A stretch of 64,000 bases of DNA from Hesseltinella vesiculosa (Eukaryota; Mucoromycota; Mucoromycetes; Mucorales; Cunninghamellaceae): assembly GCA_002104935.1 (NCBI GenBank), contig MCGT01000001.1, positions 885,001 through 949,000 on the forward strand, written 5' to 3'. Under the pieces are notes generated by a model, which ran no database searches, was not told where the DNA came from, and was given only the letters and a program-made list of their open reading frames with translations. Shown piece after piece: positions 25,101-34,803 of this stretch (positions are counted from its first letter, which is position 1; every line of letters starts with the position of its first letter). The translations under genes and the position numbers were made by a program.

Positions 25101-28100
25101 AAGGTTGACATGCCCAACGTCGACATGCCCAAGGTTGACATGCCCAACTTCGACATGCCCAAGGTCAATATGCCCAAGGTCGATACGCCCAACGTTGACA
25201 TGCCCAACGTTGATATGCCAAACGTCGACTTGCCCAACGTCAACATGCCCAAGACTGACTTGCCCACTGTTGACTTGCCCAAGGCTGATATTCCAAACGT
25301 CGATATGCCCAGCATTGGCAAAGCTAATGTTGAATTGCCTAACCTTGATGCTGATGTTACTGGTATCAAGAAACCTTCGTTGGGCGCTAAAGGACTTGCC
25401 GCCGGTGTGATGGGAGCTATGGGTGCTGCTGGAGCTGCTATTGGTCTGAAAGGAAAATTACCAAAACGTAAGACACACCAGTCGAACATAGATGCCCCTG
25501 ACATTGACTAATCTAACAATGACATGCCATTTGCAGATTCACCCAAGGTTGATATGCCCAATGTCGATATGCCCAACGTTGACATGCCAAACGTCGACAT
25601 GCCTAATGTCGACATGCCCAAGGTTAACATGGCCAACGTCGATTTGCCCAATATCGACAAGCCCAATGTTGACATGCCCAACGTTGATATGCCCGGAGCC
25701 AACATGCCGAAGGTTGGCATGCCCAAGGTTGATATGCCCGGAGCCAACTTGCCCAATGTCGATATGCCAAACGTCGACATGCCGAAAATCATCAATTCTG
25801 ATGTGAGTATGCCTAACATCGATATGCCCAGCCTCGATAAACCCGGTATTGATAAGCCTGATATTGCCACACCCAAGGTCAATTTGTCAAACGTTAACAT
25901 GCCGAGCGCCGACAAACCTAGTAGTGAGATGCCGAATTTGGATAAGAGCAATGTTGGAGCCAAGAAACCTTCTATTGGTACAAAAGGAATTGTAGCAGGT
26001 GTGATAGGCGCTGCTGGTTCTGCAATTGGCTTACACAAACATGCAAAGCATGGAAAGACAGGTAATCTTGGCGGGAATGTATCTATCCCTTGTACTAAAA
26101 ATGCCTCTTGTGTTTTCCCAGATGTGAAAGCCCTTGACCTGCAAAACAAAGGTAAGCTTCTAAAAAAAAAAAAGAAAAAAAGAAAAAAAACTTAACGCTT
26201 GCATGCTGAATGATAGGAAAAATTGCTTTGGATGCTGGTGCTGTTGGCAGTGGGACGGTTCCAGACATCGCTAGGCAGGTTCCAGGTTCTACTCTTGATA
26301 TGAATGGTGCCAAAGGAAATGGTGCAGGTGCCTTGGATGCTACCGGTGATAACGGTGCTGCCGTTATCCCCATGAACACTGATGCCTCGCAGCCTGCTGG
26401 TGATCGATTAGCCCAAACGGCTGCTGATGTGCAGCATGGTAATGTTTATTATATATATGAATCAACATCTCAAATTCACGATTATATCTCTGCCAATGAT
26501 GAAGGTACCAAGAAGGGTGGTCTAGCTGGGTTTATGGGTGCCATAGGCTTAGGAAAGCATGGGCATCATGCAAAATCTAGCAAAATAAATGCCGAGCCGC
26601 GACCTTCCGATGCACAGCTTTCCACTGATGCTCAACTCACTGGACATGGGCTCAACCCCGACGACAATCAAGCCGGTGTGGGAAGAAATGAACGTGACCC
26701 TTTGACTGAACAAGGACAAAAGTACAAGCTTGCTACGGGTGCTGCTGTTGCTACTGCAGCCGCAACAGCTGCATCTGTGGGAGTGGGTGCTGGTACGAAG
26801 GATCAAGATGGTGCAACATCGTCGAACAAAGTCTTAATCGAGTCACCCAGTGGCGAAGCTCTTAACCAAAAAGGTGATCACAAACGATCACCCTACAAGC
26901 CCCGCCTCGGTCAGCAAAGCCCTCCCTCTGCTGACATTGAAAGCAAGCAATCTCAGTATCTCGGCAATGGCATCGGCATTCAGCAGCCATCGTCTGATCG
27001 AAAAGTTGGACAATCTCCTGTGAACCCATTAATCAACCAAGAGCAGTCGTCTCTCTCTCCTGACACCGGTTACAGCCACGAACTTACAGTAGGTGATCGC
27101 CAATCGCAAGCGTCTCCATTCGACCGTCATTCCCAGAGATCACCTTATGATAGCCTTTCTCAAAGGTCAAAGTCGCCCATCGACCGGCAAATGCAAAGAT
27201 CACCAATGAATCCGCTGATCAATCAATCGCACACACCAACATACGGAAACCCTCTGCACCAATCTCTGGACAACCCTGCTGTCATGGACCAAGCTGCAAT
27301 CGATCGCCTCAGACAAACGTCTCACTCACCTGTCAATCCACTAATCAACCAATCGCACACCCCGACTTACGACAACCCTCTGCACCAATCGCTTGACAAC
27401 CTTGCCATCAATGAGCAAGCTGAATTTGATAGAAAATCTCAAAGATCTCTTTCGCCTGCCAACCCATTGATCAACCAAGCCGCCCCTCAAGCACAAGGTA
27501 GCGCTTTACAGCAATCGCTTCCTAACGGACCTGTACGACCGCCACAGCAAGGCTATCGGACTGTCGTTGACGTGCAACCTCATCCTCACTACGCAGATGT
27601 TTGCCAGCCTAAGCCTCGCGTCGCTCAACAAGGCGTCCCACCCCTCCCTCACCATACTATGCCACCGCACCAACCTTTTGTAGCCCAGCAAAATATGCCT
27701 TCACCTCACCATGACATACAACAGACTCAACCTAGGATTGCTCTTCAAGGTATGCCTTCAGTACCTCAGCAAGGCATGCAATACACCCAACAGCAACGTG
27801 CTCCACAATGGCAACAGGCTCAGCCTCAAATCCGTCTCAATCAGCCAATGCAACCCCCACCACCACAAATCCGCGTTGGTCAGCAAATGCAGCAACCCCA
27901 GCATTCTCAGATGCGAGCTCCCCAGACTCAAGTTCCTCAAATACAGGTTGGTCAACAGATGCAGCAACCCCAGTGGCGCCAGCAAGCGATGCCTGGTCAA
28001 CAAGGATACATTGACCCTAGCAGAACCAAGATCATCTACGACGAAGGTTCCGGTCCACTAAACGCAAATGCTCACAGTCCTGTAATGAATGCCCCTGGTA

Positions 28101-28444
28101 CTGGAATGTTTGGGCATCACAATATGCAAGCAGGAGTGTCACATCCTTCTAGTGGGCACGTTGCCATCACAACTGGTGGTCGCCGTCGCAGCTCAACACG
28201 CGACCTCGCCGCTGCCTTACCTGTGCTCTCCAACTACGTGCCATATGCTCAAGGCATTGCAGTCGAACGCAATGCTGAAACACGCTATGACCTCCATAAT
28301 CAACAAATCTGCGATCAAAACCGCCGCTACTCCCTCAAACATGGTGATGCCAATGTCGATCCTGGCCTTGCCCCTCCTACCGAACACCGACGGCGTCGCA
28401 GCAGCCTTCGAGAATTCTTGAGGCATTTGATGGGCCGCTCGTAG
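7644..28444 (+). CDS. Giant repeat protein: VDMPN/K pentapeptide arrays with glycine-zipper modules
   Basis: I do not recognise a known gene. In-frame exons: 7644-7738, 7795-10169, 10246-10788, 10854-11513, 11577-11723, 11794-12159, 12234-12607, 12676-12763, 12801-13067, 13157-13390, 13461-15584, then array exons 15654-16298, 16368-17012, 17082-17726, 17796-18711, 18781-19757, 19827-20472, 20542-21186, 21256-21901, 21971-22885, 22955-23929, 23999-24739, 24809-25467, 25537-26061, then 26122-26151, 26217-26438 and 26505-28444. With single-base slips corrected this gives about 6,346 aa. The N-terminal third is acidic (D/N/S-rich) with modules like KGIAAGVLGTAGAAIG and two FRRHxKQG motifs. The middle is hundreds of VDMPx pentads. 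The C-terminus is Q/P-rich, with QRSP and NPLINQSHTPTY repeats and two RRRSS motifs. There is no N-terminal signal peptide. The 26439-26504 intron is optional, being in frame either way. A scaffold or tether role is a guess. Confidence 0.8.
13077..13124. repeat. (CA)n microsatellite inside an intron of the giant gene
   Basis: About 22 uninterrupted CA dinucleotides occupy most of the intron between the exons ending at 13067 and starting at 13157. Confidence 0.95.
13681..15435 (+). repeat. 15-bp coding minisatellite (VDMPN pentads), first uninterrupted block
   Basis: About 117 consecutive 15-nt units of the type gtcgatatgccaaac lie in the long exon 13461-15584. They encode VDMPN, VDMPK, ADMPS, VDVPN and similar. 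Higher-order repeats are visible: a run containing KADMPSVDVPNVDM recurs at about 13780, 14500 and 14790. The exon then ends with IGKANVELPNLDADV and a glycine-zipper segment. Because the unit is a multiple of three, all reading frames on both strands stay open. Confidence 0.95.
15654..19826 (+). repeat. Five-exon block, copy 1 (4,173 bp)
   Basis: Units starting at 15654, 16368, 17082, 17796 and 18781 recur in the same order as units 19827, 20542, 21256, 21971 and 22955. Private variants confirm the pairing: the PRADMPN pentad in the first unit, MSNV in the second, VDMHK in the third, NVVMPS in the fourth and KVNMANVDLPNIDM in the fifth. Single-base slips in this copy are only in its last two units (18621; 19195 and 19583). 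Confidence 0.9.
19827..23998 (+). repeat. Five-exon block, copy 2 (4,172 bp), with many single-base indels
   Basis: This is a near-identical copy of 15654-19826. Slips near 19892, 20178, 20470, 20850, 20953, 21564, 22066, 22117, 22126, 22580, 22597 and 22820 break the frame. They add or remove one base, mostly within C or A runs. The last unit (22955-23929) is clean and intact. Two substitutions near the end (ttcgttgggcgc against ttcattgggtgc) separate it from its partner unit. Confidence 0.9.
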
Positions 28445-28856
28445 CCTTGACACCTTTTTTTTTTTATTGTCATTTAAAGAAAATTTGCAGTTTAATTAAT
28501 AAAAAAAACCAACGTTCGAAGTTGTAGCCAAATTCACATCGAGTGCCTACGGTCAACATCATTTAAACTTATAGTACGATAAAGTTGCAACTTGTATTTT
28601 TACTGACACTGGGACGTTGCAGGGCTTAAACATGGTTACACTCAGCCGATAGTGAAAAGCACTTGTTTCTGCAGTATTAGTTTTCTGTGATGGATAGTTA
28701 AATCTCCAAATTCCTAATATAAGTTTTTTTGGAGTCGTGGTTTTCTTTTGCCCCTTTTTTCATTTCTTGTGGTTTTTATGGTAAAACAAATAAAACAGAG
28801 CTCGGGGCCATGTTACAAAAAAGAGCGTTGCAAATATCCGCAGGCAGAATTGGCTG
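28445..28856. other. 3' flank of the giant gene, no gene seen
   Basis: This is A/T-rich sequence after the TAG stop at 28442-28444. An aataaaa-type signal at about 28498 could direct polyadenylation. Its right end, read on the minus strand, gives short stretches (VTAANSACG) that could be the edge of an inverted transposase fragment. Confidence 0.4.
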
Positions 28857-28860
28857 CGGT

Positions 28861-29953
28861 GACAATTTTAACATCGGTGTTTAAAACCCCCAAAAAAGAT
28901 GACAGATCTATGAACTACCCGCGCGCAGAAAAAAAACATGGCGATGGTATACAAAGGTACAGAAGGTTTCGAAAAAAAAATTGAAGGCGCAAAATATACT
29001 GTACTCTCCCAGAAAAAATCTGAATGGAAAAATGATATACAAAAAATAATTGTTCTAGTTCACTTGGATTAAGCTTGGGAATGTTGTTTTAGGACAGAGT
29101 GCGCTCAACTCGAAAAAAAAATTGGTCTCCAGGACACGCGTGAAAACCGTCAAAGTCTGAAAAGCAATTGCGGGGACGGGAACCAAGTCATCCCGGGTTC
29201 GAAAAAAAACCCATATTTAGACATGGCAAGAAAAGTGTAATGTTTAAGCAAATACTTGCCTTCAAAGGGAATGAAAATAATTGTGAGCGATATATTTTTC
29301 TTTATATGGGTGATGGATTTTTTGAAAATATACTTTCTAAAAAAGTAGCAAAATACTTGCCTTCAAAGGGAATGAAAATAATTGTGAGCGATATATTTTT
29401 CTTTATATGGGTGATGGATTTTTTGAAAATATACTTTCTAAAAAAGTAGCAATTATACTTTTTAGGAAAGTATATTTTCAAAAAATCCATCACCCATATA
29501 AAGAAAAATATATCGCTCACAATTATTTTCATTCCCTTTGAAGGCAAGTATTTGCTTAAACATTACACTTTTCTTGCCATGTCTAAATATGGGTTTTTTT
29601 TCGAACCCGGGATGACTTGGTTCCCGTCCCCGCAATTGCTTTTCAGACTTTGACGGTTTTCACGCGTGTCCTGGAGACCAATTTTTTTTTCGAGATGAGC
29701 GCACTCTGTCCTTAAAACAACATTCACTAGCTTAATCCAACTGAACTAGAGCAGTTTTTTTTTTTTTTTTCATCACTTTTCCTTCCAGATTTTTTCTACG
29801 AGAGTATTTGCGCCTTCATTTTTTTTCGAAATCTTCTGTACCTTTGTATACCATCGCCGTGTTTTTTTTATTTTCTGCACGCTGGTTGTTGACTAGATGG
29901 TTCATACGATCTGACATCAATTTTGGATTTTAAACACCGATGTTAAAATTGTC
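28861..29953. repeat. Long imperfect inverted repeat (~1.1 kb palindrome)
   Basis: The left arm (28861-29455) and right arm (29458-29953) are reverse complements. The match is nearly perfect toward the centre and more diverged outward: gacaattttaacatcggtg at 28861 pairs with its complement at 29935-29953. The left arm additionally carries an internal direct duplication of ~108 bp (about 29236-29341 and 29347-29450). A tRNA-like gggttcgaa lies in each arm (29208; 29598 in complement), but no complete tRNA fold is seen. Confidence 0.85.
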
Positions 29954-30953
29954 ATCGTCAGCCCTATGGACATACCAGTAGCTGGGTTTACGGAAACCCA
30001 AAAAACCTGGATGACCAGTGATGTGTTCCGGCACTGCATTGTGGAAATATGTTTACAATTTGACAAAAGACACCGTGGTCAAAAATGCTTCCTCATCCAG
30101 GACAATGCTCCAACTCATAAAATCGATGATGAGCTGAAAAAGTGCCTTGGAAATGTAGAGATAATATATTTACCTCCTAGCACGACCAGCCAGTACCAAC
30201 ATCTTGATGCTGATATCATCCAGTCGTTTAAACGGCGTTATTGTAAATATAAATGGCTGGTATGTGATGCCAGTGACTCACTTTTTATTTTTTTTTAATC
30301 AGCAAAAAGTTCATGGAGCATGTCCTTCGCGCTGCAAAAAGCCCTCTCATCAAGAATATGAAAGGAAGACAAAATCAATGCGAAGACAGATATTTTCATT
30401 GCAAAAATGGCGTGGAACGATGTCAATCCCGCGGCCATTAACAACTGCTTCGTTAAAACGGGAGTTTTTGAAGCCTCCTCCGACGGTGCTAAGATCACTA
30501 GAGCGCGAAGAAATGGCCAGCACTGAAGGCATGACTCAGTCAACGGACGCCACTATCGCAAGACTCAGAAATACCGGCCTCCCGAAAGGCATCATGGACG
30601 ATATTGTCTCTGCCAGTGAAATTGACCTTGACAGCTTAGTCTTCCCAATGCCCTGGGATACTGGTAAAGACGTTACAGTCAGCGATTTGATGTTCTAGTT
30701 CCACTTGGAGAACGCCAATGCTGATGGTATCAACCATGGCTTCGACATGGACACAGAAGAGAAGCAATTGGAAGAGGGCATTGGCGCGGACGATGAGTCT
30801 ACCTGCAATCACATCAATCGAGGACCTTCATCGCTTTGCCATGCTTGTCAACAACACCATGAATGCAATCCCTTTCAACCTGAAACGGAAATGGATTTGT
30901 TGATTATACTGGGAAAATTTGCCTCAGAGCTAAAGTCAACAAGCAAAAGCTGA
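29954..30953 (+). pseudogene. pogo/Tigger-type DDE transposase relic
   Basis: The reading from 29966 gives QKTWMTSDVF, then CFLIQDNAPTH and EIIYLPPSTTSQYQHLDADI followed by SFKRRY. These are the second aspartate (QDN) and third acidic position (LDA) blocks of the pogo/Tigger DDE_1 family. An intron or slip at about 30259-30301 leads into KKFMEHVLRAAKSP. After a one-base slip near 30362, AWNDVNPAAINNCFVKTG follows, the usual C-terminal block of the family, and then a tail to about 30953. The N-terminal DNA-binding part and first catalytic aspartate are missing and replaced by the inverted repeat. Non-functional. Confidence 0.8.
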
Positions 30954-31125
30954 TTGAAGCAAAAAAAAGCTTCTGATTCTCCCCTTCTCTCTTTTTTGGT
31001 CATTTATGTTTCTTCTCGAATGTCCAATTTATGTTCAATTTTACTACATATTCGGCCAGCAGGAATTGCCTAAAAACCAAACTTTCGTCGAGATCGATTT
31101 AATTAGGGAAAAAAAAAAAAGAGAT

Positions 31126-33468
31126 CTATTCATCAGAGGATTCCTTGAGGATCTTGAGGATGTTTTCAAAAGAGTCGCGGATTTGCTTCATGGAATCACG
31201 TTCGCGCAGAGTCACCGTGCCATCTTCAACAGTTTGGAAATCAATGGTGATGGCATAAGGAATACCGAGTTCATCGTTACGGGCATAGCGACGGCCGATG
31301 GAGGTCTTGCTGTCGTCGGTACGGGTAGAGATGCCATTCTTTCTCAGCTGACGAGAGTATTGACGGACAAAGGGCAAGAAGGCTTCGTTACCAGACAGAG
31401 GCAGCAGGCAGCACTTGAAAGGAGCAACAATTGTGGGGAAAGAAAGGACATTGCGGGATTCGTCACCTTCACGGACCCACCAGCTATGTTCCAAGAGGGA
31501 GTAGAGGATACGGCCGATACCAAAGGAAGGTTCAATGACGTTGGGGGTGTATTCACGGACGTGCTCGGTCACAGTGCCACGGGACACGCTGACATCGTTC
31601 TTTTCGACTTCAAATGTTTGACCGTCAGCTTCTACAGAGGCCTTGCCTTCAGTTTCCAAAGCATTTTGCAGTTTCTCGTAGCATTCGTCGGTGTAGGATA
31701 AGAGGGCTTCTTCGACAGCCTTGGCACTCTTCTTAAATTTGGGACCAAAGGTCTTCTTGTTGATTTCAACTTGCCACTTTTCAATCACGCGGGGAGTTTC
31801 GAGTTGCTCACGGACCACCAATTTTTCCTTGGTACGGCGAGAGTGCACCGTCAGATCATAGGCAGAGCGATCAGCACAGCCAACACATTCAATCCAGCCC
31901 TGCATAGGAAAAAAAAAGGGGGGGGGGTTATTCTCATTTTCATACGGTTGTGTCACACCTCTTTCATAGTTAACTTACGTAGCTGCTCTTAATTTCAGCA
32001 TCCCAGCAGTCAGTGGCATAATGGGCCATTTCGTTGTCCATGTGTTGTCTGAAACGGAGGCGATCGCGCTTAATACCGATCTTTAGCAGGAACAGGTAGA
32101 TACGGCCAATGAAATAACCGAGCGTTTGGTTATCAATCACACCCTAGTAATAAAAATGAGGTGCGAGATATGAGTGATTGTCGGCGACAGAGAGCATCGA
32201 TTTTTTTTTTCATTTCCCTTACCTTTTCAACAGCGTCACCGATGGTCATTTCAACAAGGTGTGTGTTGCCCGACAGCTGGACATCCTTGGACAACAAGCT
32301 GATAGTGACATCCTTGACGTCGGCAAAGTGAGGGTGTTGCTTGTTTTCGGGATCCACAAAGTGTTCGATTTCAGCCATAGTGAATTCACTGATAAATTTT
32401 TTTTAAAAAAAAAGTAAATGATGAGGAACATGCCCTCTTCCCATTTCACGTCTGAATTACCGAACACGCAAAAGGCCGGAGCGAGGACTGATTTCGTTAC
32501 GGAAAGAGCGACCAACTTGGGCAGAAGCAAAAGGCATCTTGTCGTTGTTGAATTCCAAAAGACGCTTGAAGTTTAAGAACTGACCTTGGGCAGTTTCAGG
32601 ACGAAGGTAGCTGAGGAAAGCAGGAGGATGAGTCATCCACGCACCTTTTTTACGACATGAATGATTTCTTACCCCTTCAACTGTCCGGTAGGACCGATCA
32701 TGCTGTCGAACATGAGGTTGAATTCCTGAGGAGCAGAGAGTTCATTGCCGCTTTCAGGGGAGCGAATGTCAAACTTCTTCATGATGGCGCCCAATTCTTC
32801 ACCGCTGAAGTTATCGATTTGAGCCAGGGTGGTTTCGTATTCTTTACGCACGGCGTCGTCCAATTCCACGGCGACAACGGTACCCTTCTTCTTCTTCTTC
32901 TTCTTGGCATCCTTGTCTTCAACGGGGTTCTTTACGGTTTCGCCGGTCTTGGCAGCGCGAGCCTGAGCATCACCTTGAAGACGAGCTTCCAATACGGCTT
33001 CGACGATGTGGTCAGCGCGGAAAATCTCGCCGTTCTTCAAGTCCTTGCACATCCAATCCGCAAACTTATCGACGTGGCCAGATGTTTTGAGAACTTCTTC
33101 GGTAGTCATGATGGTGGTGTCCAGTTCGAGCATTTCTTCTTCAAGAACAAAGTGGTTACGCCACACGTTAATGATGTTGTTCATCAAAGCACAGCCAGTT
33201 GGGCCGTAATCGTAGAAACCAGCGACACCTAAATGAAAAAGAAGGAAGCGGTGGATGAGCATTGATGCTTAGCCCGATGGTTCAACAAATGACAAACCGC
33301 CGTAGATTTGGAATGAAGGGGCATAAAAGAAGCGCTTGGTGATCAATTGCTATTGGAGAGAAGTATGGAAATAAGGGACGTGCGTTCTCCTTTACACAAT
33401 ACCGGGTGTTATCTCTCTCCACGGCATTTTACCTCAAGGGCAGGTCTATCAAAGGTTGTGTCAGACAT
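31126..33468 (-). CDS. GRS1: Glycyl-tRNA synthetase
   Basis: This enzyme charges tRNA-Gly in the cytosol and probably mitochondria (alpha2 class II). Minus-strand exons 33468-33433, 33349-33298, 33228-32673, 32610-32461, 32388-32223, 32143-31979 and 31899-31126 join without frame error to 632 aa, close to the yeast enzyme. Signature stretches: [22 protein letters not shown] at the start (conserved exon 2-3 join), [13 protein letters not shown], class II motif 2 ([17 protein letters not shown]), [20 protein letters not shown] and motif 3 ([15 protein letters not shown]). A C-terminal anticodon-binding domain begins at about [11 protein letters not shown] lysine-rich insert (seven K) lies near residue ~110. 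Intron 2 uses a weaker GTTTG donor. The start ATG gives [12 protein letters not shown], matching family N-termini. Confidence 0.96.
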
Positions 33469-33992
33469 TGTCTATACGTTTGAAAAGAAAAAAAGGGAAA
33501 GAGAAAAAAAGGGAAGGGGAATCCCTGATTTGGCAATCCCGCCAAAAAAAAAAAAGAGGACAAAAAAGCCACACCCGACATGACACAGAACCGGTCAAAA
33601 CCATTCATTTTACGGTACTTCATTTTGACATACTGTAACACAGCCATATCGATAGCATTAACATGGTCTATGCATGAGTGGCTTCTTGCGTAAATCCTGG
33701 GCATTGGTGACTCTTCATAGTCATAATCCTGGACATGAGAGGTTTTTCCTCTGCCAGCATCTTTTTAAAAAAAAAACTCCCCCATATGTTGCACAGCACT
33801 TATGAGAGATCCGAACGATTTGAAAATTTGTAAAGGTACGCATATGCATGAATCATGACGGTGCTGAAAATCTCAGGTCGACTGGTCAATGTCGTCCAGC
33901 CAACTTTTGATCAGTTTCATTTTCACACCTCCGATTCACAAGCTGACATAAATTTTTTTAAGGTCAAGGCAAAGAGGCAGCGAGGAATATGT
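33469..33992. other. GRS1 upstream region, no gene seen
   Basis: This stretch holds the GRS1 promoter at its left edge and purine-rich tracts (aaaaagggaaagag) at 33484-33570. I see no coding sequence or RNA gene. Confidence 0.5.
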
Positions 33993-34682
33993 TTAAAGGG
34001 TAGCGGGGTAGAAGAGGCAGGATTCATCACGCAGGAGTTGGATGGACATGTTCACGGAAGTAAGGACGTTGGGAGCCGAGAAGGGGATGTCATCGTAAAC
34101 GTGGTGCCAGTGGGCTGACCAGATGACGGCCAGAATGGTGTCGAAGACGAGAGGTGCTGAGAGGGACGGGGTGACAGGACGTAGGAGTGGCCAAGACCAG
34201 GAGGCGAAGGAGGATATAACGTTCTGGATCGAGTCGACTGGAGGGGCAAAGTGCTGCATCTTGAGGGGACATGCGAAAAGCAAGTGGACACTCGACTCGT
34301 CATGGTATCGGCAGATCGAGGACTTTGGCGAAGTCACAAGGGTGGGGACGATACGATGAAGTATTGAGCGTGAGGTGAGTTTGCCAGGCAGGAACCGGAA
34401 CAAGACAGTGCGTAAGAAGTGAGGGAGGGACGTACGCCAAAAAGATTCCCATTGGCAGCAGACCACTACACACCCGGGGCGTGAAGCAGGAGAACGTATC
34501 GTGATGTGAGGAGCAGGCGGATCGACCTTGATCGGAATGGTTGTCGTAGTGGGGCAGGGAAGAGGGGAAAGAAGCAAGCTCAAAACGATGCGCCGAGCCA
34601 AGACAATGTACGGTCGCACAAGACAAACTGTACTGCCATTCAGAGCGAGAGTCGTTTGAGCATGATCTGAAATGATTGGCAT
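33993..34682 (-). mobile_element. Non-LTR retrotransposon (LINE) 3' fragment, zinc-ribbon region
   Basis: A 229-codon open frame on the minus strand reads WESFWRTSLPHFLRTVLFRFLPGKL, then ILHRIVPTL, then SSICRYHDESSVHLLFACPLK. This is the pattern of the zf-RVT region that follows reverse transcriptase in LINEs: C-x(n)-H-x(4)-H/C before a conserved CPLK. No reverse transcriptase or endonuclease domain is present, so this is a 5'-truncated copy, the usual outcome of incomplete target-primed insertion. It lies between GRS1 and the Mg2+-ATPase. Confidence 0.65.
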
Positions 34683-34803
34683 CCATCTATTTTTTTTTTC
34701 CTTCCTTCCTCTTTTTTTTTTTTCGATTCATCTCAAAATACGGAAGGTTTATTCGACGTGGGGATTTTGAGAGCGTGGAGGGAAGGGTGGTAGACAGGGA
34801 GGT

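Larger units (their letters stand above)
15585..25536 (+). repeat. Tandem array of intron+exon units in the giant gene (13 units)
   Basis: Each unit is a 69-nt intron (GTAAGACACACC... ...TTTGCAG, branch-like ctaac near the acceptor) followed by an exon. The exon opens with SPKVDMPN, runs through 32-54 pentads, then VDMPSIGKANVELPNLDADV, then AKGLAAGVMGAMGAAGAAIG and GKLPKR. Exon starts: 15654, 16368, 17082, 17796, 18781, 19827, 20542, 21256, 21971, 22955, 23999, 24809 and 25537. Five units are ~714 bp long; others are 984, 1044, 810 and 729. All introns are phase 1 and exons are multiples of three apart from single-base slips. The last exon (25537-26061) is diverged, with PGANMPKVG and IVAGVIGAAGSAIG. 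Confidence 0.93.

Noticed and set aside
13681..25500. CRISPR-like regular repetition
   Set aside because: Units are contiguous coding repeats with introns in a eukaryotic gene, with no unique spacers between conserved repeats and no cas genes.
29195..29245. tRNA gene suggested by a gggttcgaa B-box-like motif
   Set aside because: No acceptor stem, D arm or anticodon stem can be fitted around it, and the same motif is repeated only because of the palindrome.
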